From: Actinophytocola oryzae
GTDB taxonomy: Bacteria; Actinomycetota; Actinomycetes; Mycobacteriales; Pseudonocardiaceae
Direction: 5' to 3'
Length of the DNA: 64,000 nt
Assembly (NCBI RefSeq): GCF_004364325.1
Contig: NZ_SOCP01000009.1
Coordinates: 310,001 to 374,000, forward strand
Shown: in pieces, positions 35,501 to 43,412 of the stretch
How the letters are laid out: every line of letters begins with the position of its first letter
How positions within the stretch are numbered: the first letter of the stretch is position 1
Program-made: the position numbers and the translations under genes
Notes under the pieces: generated by a model
What the model saw: only the letters and a program-made list of their open reading frames with translations
The model's database searches: none
Told to the model about the DNA's origin: nothing

Positions 35501-38500
35501 TCGAACTCGCGGTGCTGGCGGGCGACGCGGTGGGCTGCGACAGGGTCGCGGACCTGACCGTCCACACCCCGCTGGTCGTCCCGGCGGACACCGGGACCCG
35601 GCTGCGGGTCGTGGTCGGCGAGCCGGTCGACGGCCGCTGCCCGGTCACCGTCCACTCGCGCCGCGAGGACGCCGAGGACGGGCCATGGACCAGGCACGCC
35701 GAGGGCAGTCTCGGGACCGGCGCCGGTGAGGGGGAACCGGCAACGCACTGGCCACCCGCCGGTGCCGAGCCGGTCGACCTGACCGGACACTACGAGCGGC
35801 TGGCCGAGGCCGGATTCGGCTACGGGCCCGCGTTTCGGGGGCTGGTCGCGGCGTGGCGCCGCGACGGGGAGGTGTTCGCCGAGGTGCGGGTGCCCGACTC
35901 GGCGCGACCCGCGGTCCACCGGCTGCACCCGGCGCTGCTCGACGCGGCACTGCACGCGCTCTCACTGGCCGACCTCGCCGACGACGTGCCGTGCCTGCCG
36001 TTCGCCTGGACGGGGGTCGAGCTGCACGCGACCGGCGCCGCCGAGCTGCGGGTGCGGCTGACCCCGGTGGGCGAACGCGCCTTCGCGCTGTCCGCCGTGG
36101 ACGGTGCCGGCTCGCCGGTGCTGACCGTGGCGGAGCTGGCCCTGCGCCCGGTCGCCGCCGGACAGTCCACTCCGGACGCCGCGGTGGGCCGGTCCCTGTA
36201 CCACTGGGAGTGGGCCACGCCGCTGCCCGACGAGGCCGTGTCGGTCCCCGGCGAGTGGGCCGTCGCCGGCGTCGACGAGCTGGACCTGACCGCGGCACTG
36301 CACGCCCGAGGGGTGCCCGCCGACACCGTGGCCGACCCCGCCGCGTTGGCCGACCTGCCGCACGCCCCCTCGGTCGTGCTGCTGCCCGTCGCGGCGGACG
36401 GCGCCGAGCGGACCGTGTGCCGCGTGCTCGCCGACCTGCGGGTGTGCCTGACCGAGCCTGCGCTCCTGGCGACCCGGTTCGCGGTCGTGACGACCGGGCT
36501 CGCCACCGACCCGGCCGCCGCCGCGGTGTGGGGGCTCGTGCGCTCGGCGCAGTCGGAGCACCCCGGCAGGCTGATGCTGGTCGACGTGGACGGCACACCG
36601 GAGTCCGCCTCGGCCCTCCCCGGCGTGCTGACCCGCGCCGCGCTCGCGGGGGAGCCGCAGGTCGTGGTCCGTGCCGGCGAGACGTTCGCGGGCAGGCTCG
36701 CCCGCGGGAGCGCCGACGCGGCCGCGTTCGACTGGCCGACCGACGGCACCATCCTGGTCACCGGCGGCACCGGCGGTCTCGGGTCGCTCCTGGCACGGCA
36801 CCTGGCGACGCACGGCGTCCGGCACCTGCTGCTGGTCAGCAGGCACGGGCCGGACGCGACCGGCGCGGCGGAACTGGTCGCCGAACTGGCCGACCGGGGC
36901 ACGCGGGCGGCCGTGGTCGCCTGCGACGTGTCCGACCGCGACGCACTGGCGCGGCTGCTGTCCGCCATCCCGGAGGACCGCCCCCTGCGTGGGGTCGTGC
37001 ACACCGCGGGCGTGCTCGACGACGGCGTGCTGACCTCGCTCACCGACGAGCGGGTGGCCACCGTGTGGGGCCCCAAGGCCACCGCCGCCGCCCACCTCGA
37101 CGAGCTGACCCGCGACGCCGACCTGGCCGCGTTCGTGCTGTTCTCCTCCTTCGCCGGGGTCGCGGGCACGCCGGGACAGGCGAACTACGCCGCCGCCAAC
37201 GGTTTCCTGGACGGGCTCGCCGCACGCAGGCGGGCCGACGGGCTGCCCGGCACGGCACTGGCGTGGGGCACGTGGGCGCCGTCGGCGGGCAGCGCCATGA
37301 TGGCCGACCTCACCGACACCGACCTCCGGCGCCTCGCGGCGGGTGGCGTCGTGCCGCTCGGCACCGCACAGGGCCTCGCGTTGTTCGACGCGGCCATCGC
37401 GTGCGGCGACCCGGCGCCGGTGCCGGTCCGGCTCGACCTGCCCGGCCTGCGTGCCGCCGGTGAGCCGCCCCCGTTCCTGCGCGGTCTCCTGCCCGCGGCC
37501 CGCCGGGTCGCGACCGGCGGTGCCCGCGCGGCCGAGGTCCGCGACCGGCTCGCGACCGTGTCACCGCGGGACCGTCCCGGTGTGCTCGTGAACCTGGTGC
37601 GTGACCTGGTCGCGGCCGTGCTCGGGCACCCCGACCGCGAGGGCGTGGCGGCAGGCCAGGAGTTCGGCGACCTCGGGTTCGACTCGCTGACCGCCATGGA
37701 CCTGCGCAACCGGCTCGCCGCGGGCACCGGCCTGACGCTGCCCGCGGGCGTGGTGTTCGACCACCCGACCCCGACCGACCTGGCCGCCTACCTGGACCGC
37801 GAGCTGACCCGTGCCGCGGAGCCGTCGCGGCCGGACGCCGCACCCGCGGCCGAGGAGACGGTGACCGCGTTGTTCCGGCGGGCGCAGGCGGATCGTCCGG
37901 CGGCGGCCATGGCGTTGCTGCGCAGCGTCGCCGCGCTGCGCCCCACCTTCACCGACACCCCGACCCGGCCGGTCCGCGCGGTGCGGTTGGCGGGCGGGGA
38001 CGGGGAACTGCCCCGGGTGGTGTGCGTGCCCGCGCTGGTGGCGTTGGCGGGGGTGGCGCAGTACGCCCGGCTGGCCGGTGCGTTGCGTGGGCACACGGAG
38101 GTGCTGGCCGTGCCCGTGCCGGGCTTCGCCGAGGGCGACGCGCTGCCCGCGAGCCTGTCCGCGCTGGTCGGTGTGCTCGCCGACGCCCTGGCGCCGCTGC
38201 CCGGTCGCTCGGTGCTGCTCGGGACGTCCACCGGCGGCCTGCTCGCCCATGCCGTCGCCGAGGAACTGGCGGCGCGCGAGGTGCCCGCGGCGGGGGTCGC
38301 GCTGGTCGACACCTACCTGATGGACGCGGACTTCGTGACCACGTCCGGCACCGGTCTGCTCGGCGGGCTCGCCGACCGCAACAGTGCCTTCGCCGCCCCG
38401 GGAAGTGCCGGACTGTCGGCGATGGCGCACTGTTTCGACCTGATGTGGGACTGGCGCCCCGGCCGGACCCCGGCGCCGACCCTGCTGCTGCGGGCACAGG

Positions 38501-38652
38501 AACCGCTGCGCCCGCAGCAGCAGGGCACCGGGTGGCGGTCCACCTGGGACGGCGCCACCGTCGCCGACGTGCCGGGCAACCACTTCACGGTGACCGAGAC
38601 CCACGCGTCGACCACGGCCCGGGCACTGGTGGCGTGGCTGTCCACACTGTGA
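32590..38652 (+). CDS. Modular type I polyketide synthase C, final module with thioesterase, 2020 aa
   Basis: Start ATG 32590 has AGGAG four bases upstream. The N-terminus (residues 1-37) is a docking coiled coil containing DADKLLDYLKK, very similar to that of PKS B. Order: KS (37-455), AT (550-900), DH (920-1190), KR (1384-1620), ACP (1670-1735), TE (about 1790-2020). This is the last extension step and chain release. The TE has Ser1880 in GTSTGG, Asp1907 in LVDTYL and His1998 in GNHFTV, a full triad; release may be macrocyclisation or hydrolysis, which the sequence does not decide. The AT signature is FAAH, close to methylmalonyl-type YASH. The gene ends at TGA 38650-38652, just before a strong bidirectional terminator. 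Confidence 0.97.
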   Translation: MDEPVDADKLLDYLKKVTADLHRTRQRLAEVESRAQEPVAIVGMSCRYPGGVTDPDALWRLVDTGGDAITGFPDNRGWPVELLRGAPGLPRQGGFLHDAADFDPAFFGMNPREALATDPQQRLLLEAAWSAVEDARIVPATLRGSRTGVYVGVMYADYGIVLQTSDGDHAGYQGNGSAGSVASGRVSYTLGLEGPTVTVDTACSSSLVTLHLAAQALRRDECSLALAGGVAVMVLPSAFTEYGAQGALAGDGRCKAFAEGADGLGWSEGVGMLVLERLSDAVRNGHRVLAVVRGSAVNSDGASNGLTAPNGPAQQRVIRRALADAGLTPAEVDAVEAHGTGTVLGDPIEAQALLATYGQGRDEPLRLGSVKSNLGHTQAAAGVAGVIKMVQAMRHGRLPATLHVDTPSDKVDWSAGAVSLLTEALPWPPVDRPRRAAVSSFGMSGTNAHVILEQAPDRDAVPAGRRGLPAVPWVLSARTPAALRDQAARLATHDGDPLDVALSLATTRSAFEHRAVVVGADRAELRAGLAAVAERRVAVGVAVGAVRAQGARPVFVFPGQGTQWAGMAEGLLDTVPAFADRIAECDKALSPHLDWSLTDVLRGLPGAPPLDRVDVVQPALFAVMVALAALWRDAGVEPAAVVGHSQGEIAAACVAGVLDLDDAARVVAVRSRLIGELLSGHGRMLTVMAAVERVEELLASAGLGPDEVAVAAVNGPRTVTVSGEPDAMARFERVLARAKVMRWQLAGVDFAAHSPQVAALRGELSAALDGIVPRAGEVPFHSTTDGRRVDGTDLDARYWYRNLAEPVGFAGAVRALADAGHRVFLEIGAQPVLSLGLQETLDEAGVSGVVLHTLRQDDGGPRRLLTAFGEAYTNGVAVDWATVFAGSGAALTDLPTYPFQRGTYWPSGALFGAGDVTAAGLDRPDHPLLGAVVRVPDTGPVLTARLAPGAPDWLADHAFAGTTLFPATGFLELAVLAGDAVGCDRVADLTVHTPLVVPADTGTRLRVVVGEPVDGRCPVTVHSRREDAEDGPWTRHAEGSLGTGAGEGEPATHWPPAGAEPVDLTGHYERLAEAGFGYGPAFRGLVAAWRRDGEVFAEVRVPDSARPAVHRLHPALLDAALHALSLADLADDVPCLPFAWTGVELHATGAAELRVRLTPVGERAFALSAVDGAGSPVLTVAELALRPVAAGQSTPDAAVGRSLYHWEWATPLPDEAVSVPGEWAVAGVDELDLTAALHARGVPADTVADPAALADLPHAPSVVLLPVAADGAERTVCRVLADLRVCLTEPALLATRFAVVTTGLATDPAAAAVWGLVRSAQSEHPGRLMLVDVDGTPESASALPGVLTRAALAGEPQVVVRAGETFAGRLARGSADAAAFDWPTDGTILVTGGTGGLGSLLARHLATHGVRHLLLVSRHGPDATGAAELVAELADRGTRAAVVACDVSDRDALARLLSAIPEDRPLRGVVHTAGVLDDGVLTSLTDERVATVWGPKATAAAHLDELTRDADLAAFVLFSSFAGVAGTPGQANYAAANGFLDGLAARRRADGLPGTALAWGTWAPSAGSAMMADLTDTDLRRLAAGGVVPLGTAQGLALFDAAIACGDPAPVPVRLDLPGLRAAGEPPPFLRGLLPAARRVATGGARAAEVRDRLATVSPRDRPGVLVNLVRDLVAAVLGHPDREGVAAGQEFGDLGFDSLTAMDLRNRLAAGTGLTLPAGVVFDHPTPTDLAAYLDRELTRAAEPSRPDAAPAAEETVTALFRRAQADRPAAAMALLRSVAALRPTFTDTPTRPVRAVRLAGGDGELPRVVCVPALVALAGVAQYARLAGALRGHTEVLAVPVPGFAEGDALPASLSALVGVLADALAPLPGRSVLLGTSTGGLLAHAVAEELAAREVPAAGVALVDTYLMDADFVTTSGTGLLGGLADRNSAFAAPGSAGLSAMAHCFDLMWDWRPGRTPAPTLLLRAQEPLRPQQQGTGWRSTWDGATVADVPGNHFTVTETHASTTARALVAWLSTL
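32698..38652 (+). other. PKS module 8: KS-AT(methylmalonyl-like)-DH-KR-ACP-TE
   Basis: KS Cys is codon 33196-33198. The AT has GHSQGE, as in methylmalonyl types, but its specificity motif is FAAH (residues 750-753, 34837-34848) instead of YASH. The DH has LADHAFAGTTLFP, YGPAF and HPALLDAALH. The KR has TGGTGGLGS, LDD and QANYAAANG. Predicted outcome: a 2-methyl-2-enoyl thioester as the substrate of the thioesterase. Confidence 0.87.
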
Positions 38653-38665
38653 CGCCCCGCCCAAC

Positions 38666-38718
38666 GCACTGAAGGACGCCTTCGTAACGCTGGGCGTCAG
38701 GAAGGCGTCCTTCAGTGC
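38666..38718. terminator. Bidirectional transcription terminator between convergent genes
   Basis: A perfect 18-bp inverted repeat (GCACTGAAGGACGCCTTC at 38666-38683 and its exact complement at 38701-38718) has a 17-nt loop. It sits between the PKS C stop and the stop of the convergent DeoR-type gene, where it can end both transcripts. There is no T tract, which is usual for high-GC actinomycetes. Confidence 0.88.
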
Positions 38719-38727
38719 GGAGCGGCG

Positions 38728-39489
38728 TCAGACCGTCAGGACCGTCGGGCCCGCCCCGGCGACCTCCTCGGCGACGGCCGCGTCGATGCCGGTGTCGGTG
38801 ATCAGGGTGTCCACATCGGACAGCTCGGCGAAGCGGGCGAAGTTGTCGCTGCCGACCTTGGTGTGGTCGGCCAGCAGCACGGTCCGCCGCGCACTCGCGA
38901 TGGCCGCCTGCTTCACCATCGCCTCGGCCAGGTCGGGGGTGGTCAGGCCGCGTTCGACCGACAACCCGTTGGTGGCCATGAACGCCACCTCGACGTAGGT
39001 CTCCCGCAGCGCCTGCAGTGCCCACGCGTCCACCGACGCCAGCGTGCGCCAGCGCAGCCGCCCCCCGACCAGCATCACGGTCAGGTTCGGCCTGCTCGCC
39101 AGTGACAGCGCGATGTTGACCGAGTGGGTGACCACGGTCAGCTCCGCCTCGGCCGGGATGATCTCCGCGAGCTGTGCGGTCGTGGTGCCCGCGTCGAGCA
39201 GGATCGACCCCTCCGACGGCAGCTCCGCGAGCGCCGCCTTGGCGATGCGCCGCTTCTCGTCGGTCATCACCGTCTCCCTCGCGGCCACGGCCGGCTCGAA
39301 ACCCAGCCGCTCCACCGGGATCGCCCCGCCGTGCACCCTGCGCAGCACCCCGTGGCGCTCCAGGACGGTCAGGTCCCTGCGGACGGTCTCGGTTGTCACG
39401 GCGAACTCCTCGGCCAGTGCTGCGACGTCGACGCGGCCCTCGGTACGGGCGCGTTCCAGGATTACCTGCTGCCGTTCCTCGGCGTACAT
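38728..39489 (-). CDS. DeoR/GlpR-family transcriptional regulator
   Basis: A protein of 253 aa. The N-terminus is a DeoR-type winged helix-turn-helix (residues 5-55, with TTETVRRDL as the recognition region). The C-terminal sensor domain has the family DAGTTT phosphosugar-binding motif. Such proteins usually repress sugar or central-metabolism genes and are released by phosphorylated sugars. I chose ATG 39489 over the in-frame GTG 21 nt upstream because AGAGG lies six bases before it. It is transcribed convergently to the PKS genes and probably together with the type II thioesterase gene, whose stop is 43 bp upstream. It may be a pathway regulator or just a neighbour; its ligand is unknown. 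Confidence 0.9.
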   Translation of the reverse strand: MYAEERQQVILERARTEGRVDVAALAEEFAVTTETVRRDLTVLERHGVLRRVHGGAIPVERLGFEPAVAARETVMTDEKRRIAKAALAELPSEGSILLDAGTTTAQLAEIIPAEAELTVVTHSVNIALSLASRPNLTVMLVGGRLRWRTLASVDAWALQALRETYVEVAFMATNGLSVERGLTTPDLAEAMVKQAAIASARRTVLLADHTKVGSDNFARFAELSDVDTLITDTGIDAAVAEEVAGAGPTVLTV

Positions 39490-39532
39490 TCCCCACCTCT
39501 GAAAGATCACGCGAGCAACGCCCCCGCGAAGC

Positions 39533-40312
39533 CTATGTACGGTCGCCTGCGACCCGGTCCAGCTCCGCCGCGATCACGGCGTCGACCGCGGCCTGGTGCT
39601 CGATGAGGAAGAAGTGCCCGCCCGCGAACACGTGCATCGCGAACGCACCCGTGGTGTGTCCCTGCCACGCCCCGGCCTCGTCCTCGGTGGTCTTCGGGTC
39701 GCTGTCACCGGTCACCACCGTGATCGGCGCGCTGATCCGCCGGTCCGGCGCACACGTGTAGGTCTCCACCGCTCGATAGTCGCCCCGGATCGCCGGGAGC
39801 GCCATCCGCAGGATCTCCTCGTCGGCGAGCACCGCGCTCGCGGTGCCGTTCAGCAGCCGCAGCTCGGCGAGCACACCGTCGTCGTCGAGCCGGTGCACGG
39901 CCTCGGCGCGGTGGGTGGCGGGCGCCCGCCGGCCGGAGGCGACCACCGCGTCCGGGCCTGCCCCGGTCCGTTCCAGCCGCCACGCTGTCTCGAACGCCAG
40001 CACCGCACCCATGCTGTGCCCGAAGAACACCGTGGGTCCGGGCGGCAGCGGGGCGAGCGCCGCGGCGATCCGGTCGGCCAGCACCGAGATGTCGTCGAGG
40101 CACGGCTCGCGGCGGCGGTCCTGGCGGCCCGGGTACTGCACCGCGACCACGTCCGTGCCCGGCGCGAAGCGTGCCGAGACGGGGTGGAAGAAGCTCGCCG
40201 AGCCGCCCGCGTGCGGGAAGCACACCAGCCGGGCCCGGCTCCGGCCGCCGGGGTGGTACCGGCGCAGCCACGTGGTCGACCCGGTGTCGGTGGCGGTGCT
40301 CTGGGCGCTCAC
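39533..40312 (-). CDS. Type II (editing) thioesterase
   Basis: A protein of about 259 aa with the alpha/beta-hydrolase fold of stand-alone thioesterases that accompany PKS and NRPS systems. It hydrolyses aberrant or acetyl-blocked acyl groups from ACPs. Visible catalytic set: Ser100 in GHSMG, Asp203 in TGDSDP and His233 in GGHFFL; CFPHAGGSA near residue 30 is the usual oxyanion region. The frame is open further upstream (to 40396), but GTG 40312 gives the normal family length and has AAGGGA about 10 bases before it, so I start there. It lies on the minus strand in front of the DeoR-type gene and diverges from the first LAL regulator across a 191-bp gap. Confidence 0.93.
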   Translation of the reverse strand: MSAQSTATDTGSTTWLRRYHPGGRSRARLVCFPHAGGSASFFHPVSARFAPGTDVVAVQYPGRQDRRREPCLDDISVLADRIAAALAPLPPGPTVFFGHSMGAVLAFETAWRLERTGAGPDAVVASGRRAPATHRAEAVHRLDDDGVLAELRLLNGTASAVLADEEILRMALPAIRGDYRAVETYTCAPDRRISAPITVVTGDSDPKTTEDEAGAWQGHTTGAFAMHVFAGGHFFLIEHQAAVDAVIAAELDRVAGDRT

Positions 40313-40426
40313 GGCTGACTGGTCCCTTCGTCGCACGGCGGCCACCGGCCGACGCCGGATGTTCAGAGTCAAGCGTCTCCCGAACCGGGGAATCATTAGT
40401 CCTGTTTGTGAGGTAGGGCCGATAGG

Positions 40427-40441
40427 TACCGGTGAGCGGTA
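40427..40441. promoter_or_regulatory. Small dyad TACCG-GTGAG-CGGTA upstream of the first LAL gene
   Basis: A 5-bp inverted repeat with a 5-bp spacer lies in the 191-bp divergent gap between the thioesterase and LAL genes, about 65 bp before the LAL start. Related GGTACC/CGGTAC dyads occur upstream of the PAS-LuxR gene. Its role as an operator is inference. Confidence 0.35.
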
Positions 40442-40503
40442 CGGTGACCCGACCAGGCCCGCTCGCGCTGGGTAGTCCGGACAGTGCTGTCTGTGGAGGG
40501 GTA

Positions 40504-43137
40504 ATGCCGGTACGGCCCGCTGAACCGGGACTCGTCGGCCGCGACCGCCAGCTCGCCGCGGTGCGGGCGGGGCTCGTCAGGGCCAGGGCCGGGGACACCG
40601 CGCTGCTGCTCGTCCACGGCGGCCCCGGCAGCGGTAAGACCGCCCTGCTCGACGCGTGCGCGGTCGCCGTCGAGGCGTCCGTGCGCCGGGTCACCTGCGG
40701 GCCGGACGTGGTGTCCGCCATCGCCACGCTGCTGGCCGACGCACCCGACCGGCCGGGCACGCCGCCGTCGTGCCGCTACCCCGACCACGTCAGGACGCTC
40801 ACCGCCACCGGCCCTCTCGTGCTGCTGCTCGACGACGCCCACCGCTGCGACCCCGGCTCGGTCGAGGTGCTGGACCTGCTGGTGCGCAGGGGCAGCGGAC
40901 TGCTCGTGGTGGCCGCCGTCGCCGCGGTCGGCGGGATCGGCGCGCGACCGCCCGGCTGGGGTGTCGTCGCGCCCCGCTGCCAGCCGCTCGACCTGCCGCC
41001 GCTCGACCTGCCCGACGTGGCCGAGCTGGTCCGCCGCCGCTGGCAGCGACCGGGGGACGAGGCGTTCGTCGCGGCGTGCCTGCGGGGCGCCGGGGGGAAC
41101 CCGTTGGCGCTGCGCATGATCCTCGACCGGGTCGGCAACGGGCCGCCGGTCGCCGGGCGCGCCACCGCCGTGCTGGCCGCGGGCTGCGCGGTGCTGGCGG
41201 AGCTGCTGCCCGGGCGGCTCGCCCAGCACACCGAGGAGACCCGCGCGGTGAGCGAGGCGGTCGCCGTGCTCGGCCGGACCGACGCCGAGTCGATCGCGAT
41301 GCTCGCCGGCGTGTCGGAGACGGTCGTGGCCTCGGCGTTCGCCGCGCTGTGTGCCGACGGCGTGCTCGGCGTCGCCGACCTGGACACCCTGCGCGCCGCG
41401 CTGCTCGCCGACCTGCCGCCTGCCCGGCTGCGCTGGTGGCACGCCCGCGCCGCCCGGCTGCTGGCTGACGCGGGCCGCCCGGCGGGGGAGATCGCCGCGC
41501 ACCTGCTCGCGCTGCCCGAGGTGGGTGAGCCGTGGATGCGCGCGATCCTGCGTGAGGCAGCGGCCACCGCGCCGGACCGGGACACCGCGGCCTGCTACCT
41601 CGACCACGCGCTGGCCGCGGATCCGGTCGACGTGCCGACCCTCGTCGACTACGTGCGCACCGCGGGCGAGGCCGACCCCCACACCGCGCACCGGCTCCTG
41701 CGTGCCGGGCTGGAGCGCACGACCGGCGTGCGGGAACGGGCCGAGCTGGCCATCGAGCTGGCCTGGCTCACCCCTGCCGCCGCCGGTGCGCCGTCGGTGG
41801 TGCCCACCCTCGCCGCCGCGCTGGCCGACCTCGACGCCACGCTCGGGGTGCGGCCGACGGGGCCGGACCGCGAGCTGCGGGTGCGTGGCGAGGCGGCCCG
41901 GCTGGCGGCGGGCTGGACGCGCCCACCCGTCACCGCGGGCGGCCCCGTGCCCGCCGGGGACACCCCCGCCGAGCGGGACCTGCTGGCGTTGCGGGCCTTC
42001 ACCGACATGCTCACCGCCCGCGCCGCCGACGTGGCCGCCGCCCGGGCCACGGCCGCCCTCGCCGAGCCTGGCACGCTGCGCTGGCCGCACGCCGCCGCGG
42101 CCTACGCGCTCGCGGTCGCCGGGGACGTGCCCGCCGCGCTCACCGGGCTCGACCGGGTGCTGGCCTCGGCGGGCCCCACCGGCTGGACCAGGACGCTGGC
42201 CGGGATGCTGCGGGCACTGGTGCTCGCCGACGCGGGCGACGCCCCCGCCGCGGTGGCCGACGCCGAGCGTGCGGTGACGGCGATGGACTCGGTGGACACG
42301 GCGAGGGTCGCGCTGGCCACCGCCCACGTGCGGCAGGGCGACCTGGCCGCCGCGGTGCGGGTGCTGCCGGAGACCGACCCGGACGTGCCGGTGCTCGGCC
42401 ACCCGCTGTCCCTGGTCGTGCGGGCGGCCGCGGCCGAGGACGCGGGCGACCTCGACGGCGCGTTGACCCACCTGAACCGCTGCGGCGCCGTGCTGACCGA
42501 GCTGGGCGTGGAGAACCCGCTGGTCGCCCCGTGGTGGGTGGCCGCCGCGCGGCTCCTCGCCGCCACCGGCAGGTCCACCGCCGCCGCCGACCTCGCCGCC
42601 GAGGGTGCCGACGCCGCCGCACGCTGGGGGACCGGGAACGGTCGCGGCCTGGCCCTGTTCGCGGCGGGGACGGTGGAGCTGGCCCAGGACCCGAAGGCGG
42701 GCAGGGACGTCCTCGCCGAGGCCGTGGAGTTGCTGGAGACCGGCGCGGCGGCCTGGTACCTGGCGCTGGCCGAGCTGGCGCTCGGGGAGGCGGCGCTGCG
42801 CACGGGCGACCGGGTGGGTGCGCGCAAGGTGTTCCGCGCCGCGGCGGACGGGGCGGTGCGCTGCGGTTACCGGGGGGTGGCCGTGCAGGCCAGGGCACGC
42901 CTGGTCGCCGCGGGCGGTCGCGTGCACCGCGTGCCCGGCGGCACGGACACGCTCACCCATGCCGAGCGGCGGGTCGCGGAGCTGGCCACGGCTGGTGCGA
43001 CCAACCGGGAGATCGCCGACCGGCTGCTCATCACCGTGCGGACCGTGGAGACCCACCTCACGAGCCTCTACCGCAAGCTCGGTGTCGCCGGCAGGTCCGC
43101 GCTGCACGTGGCGATCATGGAACGGGACCGGTCATAA
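40504..43137 (+). CDS. LAL-type LuxR transcriptional regulator 1 (ATP-binding), 877 aa
   Basis: A large ATP-binding LuxR-family activator of the type found in many macrolide and polyene clusters. The N-terminus has a complete Walker A (GGPGSGKT, residues 39-46, Lys45) and Walker B (LVLLLDDAH). A long alanine/leucine-rich helical-repeat middle region follows. The C-terminal LuxR helix-turn-helix covers about the last 60 residues (LTHAERRVAELA, NREIADRL, TVETHLTSLYRKLGV). I chose ATG 40504, which has GGAGGGG five bases upstream; the frame is open back to a GTG at 40432, but that part has no ribosome site and no family resemblance. It is the first of three tandem LAL genes and the only one with the canonical P-loop lysine. 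Confidence 0.94.
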   Translation: MPVRPAEPGLVGRDRQLAAVRAGLVRARAGDTALLLVHGGPGSGKTALLDACAVAVEASVRRVTCGPDVVSAIATLLADAPDRPGTPPSCRYPDHVRTLTATGPLVLLLDDAHRCDPGSVEVLDLLVRRGSGLLVVAAVAAVGGIGARPPGWGVVAPRCQPLDLPPLDLPDVAELVRRRWQRPGDEAFVAACLRGAGGNPLALRMILDRVGNGPPVAGRATAVLAAGCAVLAELLPGRLAQHTEETRAVSEAVAVLGRTDAESIAMLAGVSETVVASAFAALCADGVLGVADLDTLRAALLADLPPARLRWWHARAARLLADAGRPAGEIAAHLLALPEVGEPWMRAILREAAATAPDRDTAACYLDHALAADPVDVPTLVDYVRTAGEADPHTAHRLLRAGLERTTGVRERAELAIELAWLTPAAAGAPSVVPTLAAALADLDATLGVRPTGPDRELRVRGEAARLAAGWTRPPVTAGGPVPAGDTPAERDLLALRAFTDMLTARAADVAAARATAALAEPGTLRWPHAAAAYALAVAGDVPAALTGLDRVLASAGPTGWTRTLAGMLRALVLADAGDAPAAVADAERAVTAMDSVDTARVALATAHVRQGDLAAAVRVLPETDPDVPVLGHPLSLVVRAAAAEDAGDLDGALTHLNRCGAVLTELGVENPLVAPWWVAAARLLAATGRSTAAADLAAEGADAAARWGTGNGRGLALFAAGTVELAQDPKAGRDVLAEAVELLETGAAAWYLALAELALGEAALRTGDRVGARKVFRAAADGAVRCGYRGVAVQARARLVAAGGRVHRVPGGTDTLTHAERRVAELATAGATNREIADRLLITVRTVETHLTSLYRKLGVAGRSALHVAIMERDRS

Positions 43138-43258
43138 CCCCGGAAAGTCGAGTGTTTTCCCCAGTTCCGCATTCGGCAGGGTGGCGGGCCGACCCCTTTT
43201 ATCGCAGGTAGAACCAACGTTTACAAAGATAGACAAAGGGAAAACCAAACCGAAAGAA

Positions 43259-43287
43259 TTGCGAACCAACATCCACACCACTATGCT
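43259..43287 (+). promoter_or_regulatory. Candidate promoter for the LAL2-LAL3 transcript
   Basis: TTGCGA (43259-43264) and TATGCT (43282-43287) are separated by 17 bp, a good match to a housekeeping-type promoter. It lies in a markedly AT-rich island (about 43190-43290) within very GC-rich DNA, 42 bp before the short ORF that leads into LAL2. Confidence 0.6.
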
Positions 43288-43328
43288 CGCTTGTGGCGCA
43301 GGTCACGCGGACTGATCCGGAGATGGTC

Positions 43329-43412
43329 ATGGACAAGGCGGTGAGAGGTCGGGAGGCGCGCCGGGTGCCGGTCCGCCACCGCCTGGCCGGAGCGGACGAG
43401 CCGTGCCCGTAG
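43329..43412 (+). CDS. Possible 27-residue leader peptide ORF overlapping LAL2
   Basis: ATG 43329 has GGAG six bases upstream, the best ribosome site in this gap. The ORF runs 28 codons to a TAG at 43410-43412, ending 10 nt inside the LAL2 gene, which starts at GTG 43403 in another frame. The product is Arg-rich (10 of the 27 residues are Arg or Lys). The layout suggests translational coupling or a leader peptide. It is too short for homology, so it could be chance. Confidence 0.4.
   Translation: MDKAVRGREARRVPVRHRLAGADEPCP

Noticed and set aside
29269..35955. 2228-residue open frame on the minus strand, opposite the PKS genes
   Set aside because: It is a shadow of the high-GC PKS genes. 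The product is Gly/Arg/His/Gln-rich low complexity, has no domain motifs, and lies wholly antisense to well-conserved PKS domains. Other long antisense frames (for example 18664-22233, 3248-5062 and 26344-28467) were rejected for the same reason.
40432..40503. Upstream GTG start for LAL1
   Set aside because: No ribosome site, no family-like sequence in the extra 24 residues, and a strong GGAGGGG sits before ATG 40504.
40432..43107. Long frames on the minus strand opposite the LAL genes
   Set aside because: Low-complexity Gly/Arg/His products, antisense to clear Walker and LuxR motifs.
43138..43200. Weak GGAAA/TTTCC hairpin after LAL1 as a terminator
   Set aside because: Only five paired bases; too weak to call in such GC-rich DNA.
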